This document shows positions 7,870 through 16,124 of a stretch of 64,000 nucleotides of DNA, piece by piece. Numbering within the stretch: position 1 is the stretch's first letter; each line of letters begins with the position of its first letter. The position numbers and the translations under genes were made by a program. Source of the DNA: Candidatus Onthovicinus excrementipullorum (GTDB taxonomy: Bacteria; Bacillota; Clostridia; Oscillospirales; Acutalibacteraceae). The notes beneath the pieces are model-generated. The model had not been told where the DNA came from. It worked only from the letters and a program-made list of their open reading frames with translations, and made no database searches. Where the stretch lies: assembly GCA_018712345.1 (NCBI GenBank), contig DVHG01000022.1, positions 1 through 64,000 of the forward strand, in the 5' to 3' direction.

Positions 7870-8136
7870 TCAGACCTCGCCGAGACCGGAGGAGATCATC
7901 TCCACCGCCTTGTCCAGCATGGCCTGCTCATCCTCGCCGTCACAGCGCACCTCAATCTCACTGCCGTATTTGATGCAGGCCGCCATGATATTCATAATGC
8001 TCTTACCGTTGACATCCTTTTCACCCATGACCAGGTGGATATCGCTCTTGAATTTGGCCATCTCACGGACAAAGTCGTTGGCCGGGCGCATGTGAAAACC
8101 CTGTTCATTGATGATTTTAACCTTTTTAGATACCAT
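7870..8136 (-). CDS. ptsH: Phosphocarrier protein HPr
   Basis: 88 residues. The phosphorylated histidine is in NEQGFHMRPAND (His15). The regulatory serine lies in VNGKSIMNIMAA (Ser46 equivalent), the site used by HPr kinase in Firmicutes for catabolite repression. HPr carries phosphate from enzyme I to the IIA domain of FruA. It starts one base after the fruA stop, so it is coupled to it. HPr in Firmicutes is usually next to ptsI in its own operon; here both general PTS proteins are inside the fructose operon. Confidence 0.96.
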   Translation of the reverse strand: MVSKKVKIINEQGFHMRPANDFVREMAKFKSDIHLVMGEKDVNGKSIMNIMAACIKYGSEIEVRCDGEDEQAMLDKAVEMISSGLGEV

Positions 8137-10086
8137 TTAAGCTCTCTCCTTATCCAATTTTGATCTATTTTTCTTAAGCAGTGCCAGCATCAGCGCACCG
8201 ACGATCGAACCGGCCAAAAGCGCGACAATATAGCCAAACGGGTGATCCACTACGGCGAACACAAAGATTCCTCCGTGCGGCGCCGGGCAGGCACATCCAA
8301 ACAGGGCGGACACCAAACCGGCCACTGCCGAACCAACCATACAGCTGGGAATGACACGCAGCGGATCGGACGCCGCATAGGGGATGGCACCCTCCGTGAT
8401 AAAGCACAGGCCCATCAGATAGTTGACCGGTCCGCTCTTAATCTCCTCACGCGTCCACTTTTTCTTATTAAAGGTGGTGGAGAGGGCGATGGCAATCGGC
8501 GGGATCATACCACCGATCATGACTGCCGCCATGATCCAGGTGTTGCCATCGGCGACCGCCGCCGTGCCGAACACATAGGCCGCCTTATTGAACGGGCCGC
8601 CCATATCGGTGGCCATCATAGCCGCCAGAACGACGGAAAGCAGAATTCTGGACGTGGAACCCAGATTGGTCAGGAAACTGGAAAGCCCCGTATTGATCAG
8701 GCCGACAAACGGATTGATGCAGAGCATAATGAGACCGATCAGCGCCGTGCCGAGCAGCGGATAGATAAACACCGGCTTGATGCCGTCCATGCTCTTTGGC
8801 ATCCAGTTAAACGCCTTTTTCAGTCCGTTGACCAGAATACCGGCCACAAAGCCGGCCAGCAGCGCGCCCAAAAATCCGGAGATCGCCTTGGCGTCCCCGG
8901 TAGGGCTTGCCAGTGTGGCGCCCGTGGTCGCCAGATAGCCGCCGACGATGCCGGGCAGCAGGCCGGGCCGGTCCGCGATAGACTGGGCAATATAGCCGGC
9001 CAGGATCGGCAGCATGAACGAGAAAGCTGCCTGACCGATCCAGTAAACGACAGCTGCCACAGGATTGGTCTGACCAAAGTTTCCACCGACATTGGCGTTG
9101 CCCGCCAGGGAGTCAATCAAAAAGCCCAGTGCGATCAGCACACCGCCTCCCACGACAAACGGCAGCATGTGGGAAACGCCATTCATCAGATGCTTATACA
9201 GCTTGCGGGTAAATCGCTCCTTTTCCTCGTCCTCGACATTTTCTATCTCTGTGCCGCCCTCTGCGTGGTAAACGGGCGCCTTGCCGTCGATAATTTTCTG
9301 AATCAGCTCCTCCGGCCTGTTGATGCCGGCGGAAACTGTTGTCTTGAGTACCCGCTTGCCGTCAAAACGCGCCATTTCCACATTTTTATCAGCCGCTACG
9401 ATAATGCCGTCACAGCCCGCAATCTCCTGACGCGTGAGCACGTTTTTCGCCCCGCCGGAGCCGTTGGTCTCCGCCTTGAGGGCATAGCCCATCTTTTCAC
9501 CGGCTTTTTCCAGCGCCTCGGCCGCCATATAGGTATGTGCAATCCCCGTAGGGCAGGCGGTAACTGCCAGAATCCGATACCCCTTCTTCTCCTCCGCCTG
9601 TGCTGCAGAGGCGGAGGCCTCTTCAGGGTACTTGGCTGCCTCCTGCCGATCGATAATCTCAATAAACGTATCCACGTCCTTGGCGCTGCGCAACGCATTG
9701 CAGAAATCCGCATCCATGAGCATGACCATGAGTCTGGATAGGATCTCCAGATGCACATCTCCATCCATCGGGGCGGCGATCATAAAGAACAGATCGCTCG
9801 GCTTCCCGTCCGGCGCATTATAGTCCACACCAGCCGGAACTGTGGCCGCCGCCAGTGCGGCTCGCCGGACACTGTCACTTTTTGCGTGGGGGACAGCAAT
9901 CCCCTCCCCGATGGCGGTAGACCCCTGAGCCTCGCGGGCCAGAATTGCCTCCTTGTACGCGGTGGGATCGTTCAGGTTGCCCGCCCGCTCGTGCAGGGAC
10001 ACCAGATGGTCGATCACCGCCGATTTGCCGTCCGCCGAAAGAGACAATGCGATTGAATCCCGGCTGAGCAAATCCCTGATTTTCAT
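8137..10086 (-). CDS. fruA: Fructose PTS permease IIABC
   Basis: 649 residues in three fused domains. IIA is residues 1-150 with the phospho-histidine in GEGIAVPHAKSD (His67). IIB is about 170-270 with the phospho-cysteine in ILAVTACPTGIAHTYMAAEA. IIC is about 300-640 with eight or more hydrophobic segments and the TDMGGPFNKAAYVFG motif of the fructose family. It takes up fructose and releases fructose-1-phosphate inside the cell, the substrate of the adjacent 1-phosphofructokinase. Gene order fruR-fruK-fruA matches the classical operon. No truncation. Confidence 0.96.
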   Translation of the reverse strand: MKIRDLLSRDSIALSLSADGKSAVIDHLVSLHERAGNLNDPTAYKEAILAREAQGSTAIGEGIAVPHAKSDSVRRAALAAATVPAGVDYNAPDGKPSDLFFMIAAPMDGDVHLEILSRLMVMLMDADFCNALRSAKDVDTFIEIIDRQEAAKYPEEASASAAQAEEKKGYRILAVTACPTGIAHTYMAAEALEKAGEKMGYALKAETNGSGGAKNVLTRQEIAGCDGIIVAADKNVEMARFDGKRVLKTTVSAGINRPEELIQKIIDGKAPVYHAEGGTEIENVEDEEKERFTRKLYKHLMNGVSHMLPFVVGGGVLIALGFLIDSLAGNANVGGNFGQTNPVAAVVYWIGQAAFSFMLPILAGYIAQSIADRPGLLPGIVGGYLATTGATLASPTGDAKAISGFLGALLAGFVAGILVNGLKKAFNWMPKSMDGIKPVFIYPLLGTALIGLIMLCINPFVGLINTGLSSFLTNLGSTSRILLSVVLAAMMATDMGGPFNKAAYVFGTAAVADGNTWIMAAVMIGGMIPPIAIALSTTFNKKKWTREEIKSGPVNYLMGLCFITEGAIPYAASDPLRVIPSCMVGSAVAGLVSALFGCACPAPHGGIFVFAVVDHPFGYIVALLAGSIVGALMLALLKKNRSKLDKERA

Positions 10087-10107
10087 CGTGAATCTCCTCC
10101 TTAAATT

Positions 10108-11022
10108 TTAAGAAAAGTAATTTACTAAAATTGTTTCAATTTCTTCGCGCTGCGCCAGTCCTTCGCAGAACGCCGTTGCATTGCCCGCGGCGGAACCCAG
10201 ACGCAGTGCCTCCTGATAATCACCGCGCCGTTCATATCCTGCCAGGAATCCGGCGACCATAGAGTCCCCACAGCCCACGTTGTTTACAGGCTTGCCGGGT
10301 ACGATTCCCATGGTGTGCACCCCGCCGGACTCATCCAACAGTGTTGCCCCATACTTCCCGCGGCTGACCAAAACATTCCGTGCGCCCGCCCGTTGCAGCT
10401 TCCGCGCCTGGCATATGATTCCCGCCTCATCCTCAGCGCTGATCTCTACACCGGACAGCTCGGAGAGCTCATGGTGATTAGGTTTGATTAAAAACGGCCT
10501 GTACTTCAGGACGCGCTGCAGTGATTCGCCCGTGGTATCCACCACAAACCTAATCTGTCTGTGCTGCAGACGCTCCAGAATCCGCTCGTAAATGTCCCGC
10601 GGTACGGAACCGGGTACAGAGCCAGCCAATACCAGGATATCCCCCGCCTGCAGTGCATCCAGCTTTTCATGCAGACGGTTAATATCCGCCGGAGAAATAT
10701 CACATCCCGGAGCATTAATATCGATCTGCTGCTGGGCAAAGATCTTAACATTAATACGGGTCATCCCCTGCGCCACACGGACAAAATCCGTCTCAATGCC
10801 GTCCTGACGCAGCAGGCGTTCCAGCTCCTGACCGGTAAAGCCGGCGGCAAATCCCAGCGCTCTGTTTTTCACACCGAGCCGGCTCAGAATCACGGAAACA
10901 TTGATCCCCTTACCGCCGTAAAAGATTTCGCTCTTATCCGCGCGGTTGACATCCTCGTGCGTCAAATACGTAAGGCGCAGCACATAGTCCAGCGCCGGAC
11001 TCAGTGTAACGGTGTAAATCAT
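10108..11022 (-). CDS. fruK: 1-phosphofructokinase (PfkB family)
   Basis: 304 residues, ribokinase/PfkB fold. The N-terminal signature is YGGKGINVSVILSRLG (about 35-50) and the C-terminal ATP and catalytic signature is NNVGCGDSMVAGFLAGYE, containing the catalytic aspartate. It phosphorylates fructose-1-phosphate from FruA to fructose-1,6-bisphosphate. It begins directly after the regulator stop codon and is followed 21 bases later by fruA. A tagatose-6-phosphate kinase is the closest alternative, but the fruA neighbour decides for FruK. Confidence 0.93.
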   Translation of the reverse strand: MIYTVTLSPALDYVLRLTYLTHEDVNRADKSEIFYGGKGINVSVILSRLGVKNRALGFAAGFTGQELERLLRQDGIETDFVRVAQGMTRINVKIFAQQQIDINAPGCDISPADINRLHEKLDALQAGDILVLAGSVPGSVPRDIYERILERLQHRQIRFVVDTTGESLQRVLKYRPFLIKPNHHELSELSGVEISAEDEAGIICQARKLQRAGARNVLVSRGKYGATLLDESGGVHTMGIVPGKPVNNVGCGDSMVAGFLAGYERRGDYQEALRLGSAAGNATAFCEGLAQREEIETILVNYFS

Positions 11023-11769
11023 TCAATCAACCTCCTTCACAACTGTATGCTGGCTGTAAACGGGATCCGGCAGGTGATCGGTTAAGATGGCTGCCGCATC
11101 CAGCGGCGCAAAGGAAACGGTGGATACCTTGCCGAATTTGGAAGAGTCCGCCACCACGTAGGAGACAAAGCTGCGCTCTATGGCGGCGGCCTTCAAATAC
11201 GCCTCATCCGTGTCCGGCGTGGTATATCCCTGCTTGACAGTGATTCCGTTGGCGCCGATAAAGCACTTGGAAAAATTATAGTTTTGCAGGTTTTGTGCGG
11301 CCGCCAGCCCGATCACCGCCTCTGTAGTGGATTTCAGCTCCCCGCCCAGGATATAGGTCTTAAACCCTTTTTTGACAAGTTCCCGTGCATGGACAATGCC
11401 GTTTGTTACAAATGTGGCGCCTTTCGCCTGTAAAAACTCCAGCATTAAAAGCGTGGTCGTCCCCGCATCAAGATATACAAAATCCCCGGACTGGATCTGC
11501 CCGGCGGCATAGGCCGCAATTGCCCGCTTTTCCGCCATCTGCTTTTGCAGCTTATCGTCAATATTGTCCTCCCGCAGGATCAGATCCTTCGCGTTCAGTG
11601 TTGCGCCGCCATGGACCTTATTCAGTTTGCCCAATTTAGCCAGCGCCATTAAATCACGCCGCACCGTGCTTTCACTGGCATGCAGCAGCTCTGTGAGCTC
11701 ACTCACGGACGCAGCGCCCTTTTCCTGGAGAATATGCAGGATTTCCTCATGTCTCTGCGAGGTCAACAT
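11023..11769 (-). CDS. fruR: DeoR-family transcriptional regulator of the fructose operon
   Basis: 248 residues from the MLTSQRHEEIL start. An upstream in-frame start exists at 11814, but it lies upstream of the predicted transcription start, and GAGGGGGG precedes 11769. The N-terminal DeoR helix-turn-helix is ESTVRRDLMALAKLGKLNKV with HGGAT. The C-terminal sugar-phosphate-sensing domain shows GDFVYLDAGTTTLLM and CFIGANGI. It should repress the operon and be released by fructose-1-phosphate (known for the family). As first gene of the operon it is autoregulated. Confidence 0.9.
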   Translation of the reverse strand: MLTSQRHEEILHILQEKGAASVSELTELLHASESTVRRDLMALAKLGKLNKVHGGATLNAKDLILREDNIDDKLQKQMAEKRAIAAYAAGQIQSGDFVYLDAGTTTLLMLEFLQAKGATFVTNGIVHARELVKKGFKTYILGGELKSTTEAVIGLAAAQNLQNYNFSKCFIGANGITVKQGYTTPDTDEAYLKAAAIERSFVSYVVADSSKFGKVSTVSFAPLDAAAILTDHLPDPVYSQHTVVKEVD

Positions 11770-11802
11770 GGTAAGCACCCCCCTCTTTTTCTTTACGAAC
11801 AT

Positions 11803-11831
11803 AGTGTAACGCAACAGTCAAAATAAGTCAA
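11803..11831 (-). promoter_or_regulatory. Sigma-A promoter of the fru-pts operon
   Basis: TTGACT, 17-base spacer, TACACT on the minus strand; predicted start about 30 bases before the fruR ATG. Upstream the stretch 11832-11950 is AT-rich and has repeated TTTCA/TTGAA half-sites (for example TTGAACGTTTCAA at 11920-11932), plausible DeoR or CcpA-type operators. Bases 11950-12027 hold no gene. Confidence 0.8.
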
Positions 11832-12027
11832 TATCATTCAAAAACTTTCATCGCTTTGCTGTATTTTTGATAATTTGCTTGGATATTATGCGCAAATCAA
11901 GTGCATAATATGATTGATTTTGAACGTTTCAATTATTTCCATCAATAAAACGGGCATTCTGTAAAATTGAAAATCCCTACGCAGTTACAGATCGTAAGCC
12001 TTTTGAAGAGCTAAAAATCATGAAACA

Positions 12028-12060
12028 GAAAAAAGACAGCAGGCACAAAAGTGTCTGCCG
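12028..12060 (-). terminator. Terminator after the ABC-F gene
   Basis: Hairpin GCAGGCAC-aaaa-GTGTCTGC flanked by A-run and T-run, so it can work on either strand. It ends the ABC-F transcript (minus) and nearly repeats the sequence of the ptsI terminator. Confidence 0.75.
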
Positions 12061-12112
12061 CCTTTTTGGTGTAAAGCGATGAATTTTTACTGATCGCCCA
12101 AGCTTTTTTAAA

Positions 12113-13711
12113 CTATTCCGCCGTACCGGCTATCTGGTCCAAATACTCATCATACGTCTGTACCCGATCGTACTGCTCTCCGGGCGTGACGTTGATAATC
12201 CGATTGGCGACCGTCTGAACAAACTGATGGTCATGTGAGGCAAAAAGCAATGTCCCGGGGAACTTGATCAGCCCGTTGTTGAGCGCCGTGATGGATTCGA
12301 GGTCCAAGTGGTTTGTCGGCTCGTCAAACACCAGCACGTTCGCCCCGGAGAGCATCATCTTACAGAGCATGCACCGTACCCGCTCACCGCCCGACAGGAC
12401 GTTGGCCGCTTTTTTCGCCTCCTCGCCCGAAAAGAGCATCCGTCCGAGCCAGCCACGGATATCCGTCTCCAGCTGCTGATCTGTATACTGACGCAGCCAG
12501 TCGATCAGGGAGAGATCGCAACTGTCAAAAAAGCGGGAATTATCGCTCGGAAAGTAGGAGACGGAGGTGGTCACGCCCCATTTGTATTCTCCCTCATCCG
12601 GCTCCAGCTCGCCTGTAATGATCTGGAAGAGCGTTGTCCGCGCCACCGGGTCCGAACCGACAAAGGCGACCTTGTCATGCGGGAGGATCGTAAAGCTCAC
12701 ATTGTCCAGCACCTTGCGGCCGCCAATCGTCTTGGAAATGCCGGAGACCGTCAGCACATCGTTGCCCACCTCGCGGTCTTGCTTGAAATCGACGAACGGA
12801 AAGCGGCGGGAGGAGACGGGCATGTCCTCAATGTCCAGAGAATCGAGTAGCTTTTTACGGCTGGTGGCCTGCTTGGACTTGGAGGCATTGGCGCTGAAGC
12901 GCGCGATGAAATCCTGCAATTCTTTCTTTTTCGCTTCCTTTTTCTTGTTCTGCTCCTTTTGCTGGCGCTGTGCCATCTGCGTGTACTCGTACCAGAAATC
13001 GTAGTTGCCTACGTACATCGTGATCTTGCCGAAGTCCACATCGGCGATATGGGTGCAGACCTTATTCAGGAAGTGGCGGTCATGCGAGACAACAATGACC
13101 GTATTTTCAAAGTCGAGCAGAAAATCCTCCAGCCAGCGGATCGCATCGATATCCAGATGGTTGGTGGGCTCGTCTAGCAGTAGGACGTCCGGATTGCCAA
13201 AGAGCGCCTGTGCGAGCAGAACTTTGACCTTTTTGTCACCGGGGAGCTCGCGCATCTTAACATAGTGGTACTCGTTGGTGATACCTAAGGCATTGAGCAG
13301 GATCTCAGCATTACTCTCGGCACTCCATCCGTCCATCTCGGCGAACTCCGCCTCCAGCTCGCTGACCCGGATGCCATCCTCCTCCGTAAAGTCCTCTTTC
13401 GCATAGAGAGCTTCCTTTTCATCCATGATCCGGCACAGCTCCTCGTTGCCGAGCATGACTGTCCGGATGACGTCACAGTCGTCATATTTGAAGTGATCCT
13501 GCTTTAAAACGGAGATCCGTTCACCGGGATTGGTCACAACCTCGCCCTTATTCGGCTCCATTTCGCCGGATAGGATCTTCAAAAAGGTCGATTTACCCGC
13601 ACCGTTTGCCCCAATGAGGCCGTAACAGTTACCGGGGGTAAATTTAATATTGACATTCTGGAACAGCACACGGCCGCCGTACTGAAGGGATACGTTGTTG
13701 GCAAAGATCAT
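12113..13711 (-). CDS. ABC-F ATPase (YkpA/YbiT type) with divergent ATP-site motifs
   Basis: 532 residues with two nucleotide-binding domains joined by a charged linker (about 240-280, KEQNKKKEAKKKELQDF). ABC-F proteins act on the ribosome as translation factors or antibiotic-protection proteins; there is no membrane domain. NBD1 has Walker A GANGAGKST and Walker B VLLLDEPTNHLD, but the signature reads ELPGDKKVKVLL instead of LSGGEK. NBD2 has the signature LSGGERVRC and Walker B VLVFDEPTNHLD, but its P-loop reads VGSDPVARTTLF, lacking the Lys of GKS/T. As each composite site needs one P-loop and the opposite signature, NBD1's P-loop pairs with an intact signature, while the second site is degraded on both sides. 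A resistance role is not indicated. Confidence 0.9.
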   Translation of the reverse strand: MIFANNVSLQYGGRVLFQNVNIKFTPGNCYGLIGANGAGKSTFLKILSGEMEPNKGEVVTNPGERISVLKQDHFKYDDCDVIRTVMLGNEELCRIMDEKEALYAKEDFTEEDGIRVSELEAEFAEMDGWSAESNAEILLNALGITNEYHYVKMRELPGDKKVKVLLAQALFGNPDVLLLDEPTNHLDIDAIRWLEDFLLDFENTVIVVSHDRHFLNKVCTHIADVDFGKITMYVGNYDFWYEYTQMAQRQQKEQNKKKEAKKKELQDFIARFSANASKSKQATSRKKLLDSLDIEDMPVSSRRFPFVDFKQDREVGNDVLTVSGISKTIGGRKVLDNVSFTILPHDKVAFVGSDPVARTTLFQIITGELEPDEGEYKWGVTTSVSYFPSDNSRFFDSCDLSLIDWLRQYTDQQLETDIRGWLGRMLFSGEEAKKAANVLSGGERVRCMLCKMMLSGANVLVFDEPTNHLDLESITALNNGLIKFPGTLLFASHDHQFVQTVANRIINVTPGEQYDRVQTYDEYLDQIAGTAE

Positions 13712-13874
13712 TGAGCAGTCTCCTATTCCTATTTTTCCGAAGTGTTCACAGCGCTCCGTACAGTCACCTGTTGGGAAACGATCGCATACACCTCAAAATT
13801 ATAGGACGAAGCACCGGTAAAGTCAATAGCGACGGAATAATCACCCCTATTTTGTTAAAAACTCTGGATGGGTG

Positions 13875-14297
13875 ATGAATTTGACAGGGAAATTTGACAA
13901 AAAAAGGGCGGCGGCACTTCTCAGGGAGTACCTGCTGGTGTTCGGCGTAGGGGCCATCGGCTACAGCTCAATTGAAATTCTCTGGCGCGGCCGAACGCAC
14001 TGGACGATGGCGCTCACCGGCGGCGCGTGCCTGGACGGCTTATACGCAATGACCAAACGTGAAAAAGGCCCCATGTGGCAATTCTGCCTGCGCGGATCCT
14101 GTATGATCACCGCAGCCGAATTTGCTGTGGGACTGATCGTCAATCGCAGGCTGAAGTGGAATGTCTGGGACTACTCCCGCGTCCCCCTGAACATTATGGG
14201 CCAGATCTGCCCGGTATACAGCTTTTTATGGTTCCTGCTCTGCCGCCCCGGCAATACGATCTGCAAGCGGCTTGATCAGCGAATCCATCACAAATAA
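13875..14297 (+). CDS. Integral membrane protein, putative ABC-transporter permease type (PF06541-like)
   Basis: 140 residues; a GTG codon directly upstream at 13872 could also start it. Four hydrophobic segments are visible: LLVFGVGAIGYSSIEILW, a second around ALTGGACLDGLYAM, CMITAAEFAVGLIV, and PVYSFLWFLL. Conserved-looking polar positions such as YSSIEILWRGRTHWTM and WDYS-VPLNIMGQICP are those of the small membrane family often annotated as a putative ABC transporter permease in Clostridia. No ATPase gene is near except the ABC-F, which is not a transporter subunit. Function unknown. Confidence 0.7.
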   Translation: MNLTGKFDKKRAAALLREYLLVFGVGAIGYSSIEILWRGRTHWTMALTGGACLDGLYAMTKREKGPMWQFCLRGSCMITAAEFAVGLIVNRRLKWNVWDYSRVPLNIMGQICPVYSFLWFLLCRPGNTICKRLDQRIHHK

Positions 14298-14383
14298 TAC
14301 CCTATTTTTCCAGAACCGTCCATGCATGGCACACCTGGAAGCGACCATACTAAAATGAAAAATTTTATCAGGGGTGCTGGATT

Positions 14384-15271
14384 ATGAAGATCAAACAAGG
14401 GATCCTTTCTGTGGCCGCCATTCTGGCAGCATTCTCCGTCTTTTTTTCCGCAGGATATGTGACCGGGAATCGGAGCGTACGTGCCAATGCCCCAGCGGCG
14501 ACCGCCGTACAGACCGAAACGGAAAGTGCCGCCTTTACTGTTCTGGAGCCGGAATCCGAGACAGAGCCCCCCACCGCCGACACCGAACCATCCTCTATTG
14601 TCTCGCAACCGGAGACGGCGGATCCACCGGCGGAAGAGATCTCACGCACCCTCCATCCCGTACGGGAGGTGCCGGCCAGCGTTCAGGAGGCTGTGGAACT
14701 GTTTAATGATGCCGCAAACCGGATCAAAAGCGACAAACCGAAGGTCTACATGACGCGGGATATCTTCCGCGTATCGGACGTGCTGTTCGGGAAAAAGGAT
14801 ATCACCTCCGTGCTGGAACGCCTCAACCGCAGCGATCAATCCAGAAAGGAAATCCTGCCGGTTGAATTCCCCGTGGGCGGAGAGACCTGGGCCAGTCAGT
14901 TACAGCCGGAGGCGGTCCAGAGCGCGGAGTGCACGGACGGCGGCGATACCCTCACCATACGCATCGTTCTGAAGCAGGAGAGTGGGGTTCCGCTGCGCGG
15001 CAAGAGCAATCACGGGAGCTGCTTTTCCATCCCGGCAAGCTTTGACTTCCTGAATTTCGATATCCCGGGAATCAAGTGCGGTGAACTCTCCCTCACCTAC
15101 TCCGGCTGCTCCATCGAATGCGTGATCGACCGGGCCAGCGGCGATCTGCTCCGCGCGGACTATCACATTGAGGCGCGCGGCTCCATGCAGATCACTCTGG
15201 CGGCGATTCTAAAAAAGGACTGTTCCGCCGTCATTGAGAGCGATACGTCCTTTGAGATTGAGTGGACGTAA
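14384..15271 (+). CDS. Secreted or membrane-anchored protein of unknown function
   Basis: 295 residues. An N-terminal signal or anchor helix (GILSVAAILAAFSVFFSAGY, residues 6-25) is followed by a low-complexity Thr/Glu/Pro-rich linker (about 35-90), then a globular domain of about 190 residues. That domain ends in beta strands (LTIRIVLKQE; SGDLLRADYHIEARG). I do not recognise the family; the layout resembles lipoprotein-like cell-surface proteins of Clostridia. It has AGGGGTG as ribosome site and its own terminator, so it is a monocistronic unit or follows the membrane protein 86 bases upstream. Confidence 0.7.
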   Translation: MKIKQGILSVAAILAAFSVFFSAGYVTGNRSVRANAPAATAVQTETESAAFTVLEPESETEPPTADTEPSSIVSQPETADPPAEEISRTLHPVREVPASVQEAVELFNDAANRIKSDKPKVYMTRDIFRVSDVLFGKKDITSVLERLNRSDQSRKEILPVEFPVGGETWASQLQPEAVQSAECTDGGDTLTIRIVLKQESGVPLRGKSNHGSCFSIPASFDFLNFDIPGIKCGELSLTYSGCSIECVIDRASGDLLRADYHIEARGSMQITLAAILKKDCSAVIESDTSFEIEWT

Positions 15272-15282
15272 GCTATGGCAAA

Positions 15283-15318
15283 GGCCGCCGTATTGATCCT
15301 ACGGCGGCCTTATTTGTT
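15283..15318 (+). terminator. Terminator of the secreted-protein gene
   Basis: GGCCGCCGTA-ttgatcc-TACGGCGGCC followed by TTATTTGTT, 11 bases past the stop. The same hairpin could serve the convergent acetyltransferase gene. Confidence 0.85.
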
Positions 15319-15356
15319 ATGAAATGTACACGCAGGCCCTCCTCCTGCAAAACAAC

Positions 15357-15803
15357 TTATTCCCGAATCTCCATCCGCAGGATCGGGTAGGGTCTGCCCT
15401 GATCATCTGTCTCCTGACGCGAGCAGATCTGAAATCCCATAAATTCATAGAATCCGACAGCGTAGATATTCTGCTCGTTGACACTCACACGGCGCACACC
15501 GTATTTCGTGATGGCATCGGAGACAAGGCGCTTGCCCACCCCGCAGCCCATGTCTCCCGGCCGTACAAACAGCATCTCCAGGCTGTCTCCGTCAATCCCG
15601 GCAAAGCTGGACGGCTCCCCGTTCCGGTGCAGAACCACCAGAAGCGTGGGCACGCTCTTGAGCATTCCGGGTACAGAGCCGGCAATCGACTCAAAATCGG
15701 CCCGGGATAAAAAGTCATGCGTTGCCCGCACCGACATCGACCATATTTCAAACAATGAGGACATCAGGTTCGGGTCCCGATTATTCACCTCTACAACCTT
15801 CAT
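15357..15803 (-). CDS. GNAT-family N-acetyltransferase
   Basis: 148 residues; the start at 15803 is chosen because GGAGGTGG lies six bases upstream. The acetyl-CoA-binding motif A is LFVRPGDMGCGVGKRLVSDA (about 85-105), with the following beta-strand VNEQNIYAVGFYEFMGFQI typical of GNAT motif B. Substrate is not predictable; similarity in layout is to small-molecule or ribosomal-protein acetyltransferases of the YjaB type. It is monocistronic, with its own sigma-A promoter at 15908-15936. Confidence 0.85.
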   Translation of the reverse strand: MKVVEVNNRDPNLMSSLFEIWSMSVRATHDFLSRADFESIAGSVPGMLKSVPTLLVVLHRNGEPSSFAGIDGDSLEMLFVRPGDMGCGVGKRLVSDAITKYGVRRVSVNEQNIYAVGFYEFMGFQICSRQETDDQGRPYPILRMEIRE

Positions 15804-15907
15804 TTTTCCACCTCCAAACTGTAATAGCTCCGCCTCAAACAGATTCATATATGGTATTCCCAAACTCATGGAAGGAGCGCAGAATCCATATAAAATAAAT
15901 TTAATAT

Positions 15908-15936
15908 ATTATAATGCAGCTATTCAATAAAATCAA
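15908..15936 (-). promoter_or_regulatory. Sigma-A promoter of the acetyltransferase gene
   Basis: TTGATT, 17-base spacer, perfect TATAAT on the minus strand, about 100 bases before the ATG. The surrounding stretch 15804-16124 is AT-rich and otherwise empty. Confidence 0.8.
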
Positions 15937-16124
15937 CTTGATTTCTTCTTTCTCTTATCTGTTCATCAGTAAAAATATTTTTTTATCTTTTTCAATTTAC
16001 TTTTACCACACGAGGGCTGCTTCGCCGAATGAATCACCGATATCGTTTATCTAAAATATCTTATCCCCTTGATAGACAGATAAATTTAAGTCGATGCACA
16101 TAAAGAAATTATACCTTCGCTCGT

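Noticed and set aside
11770-11814. Upstream ATG of fruR
   Set aside because: It overlaps the -10 element and lies before the predicted transcription start.
12113-13711. Antibiotic-resistance ABC-F
   Set aside because: Short linker and YkpA/YbiT-like motifs do not resemble the resistance subfamilies with extended interdomain linkers.
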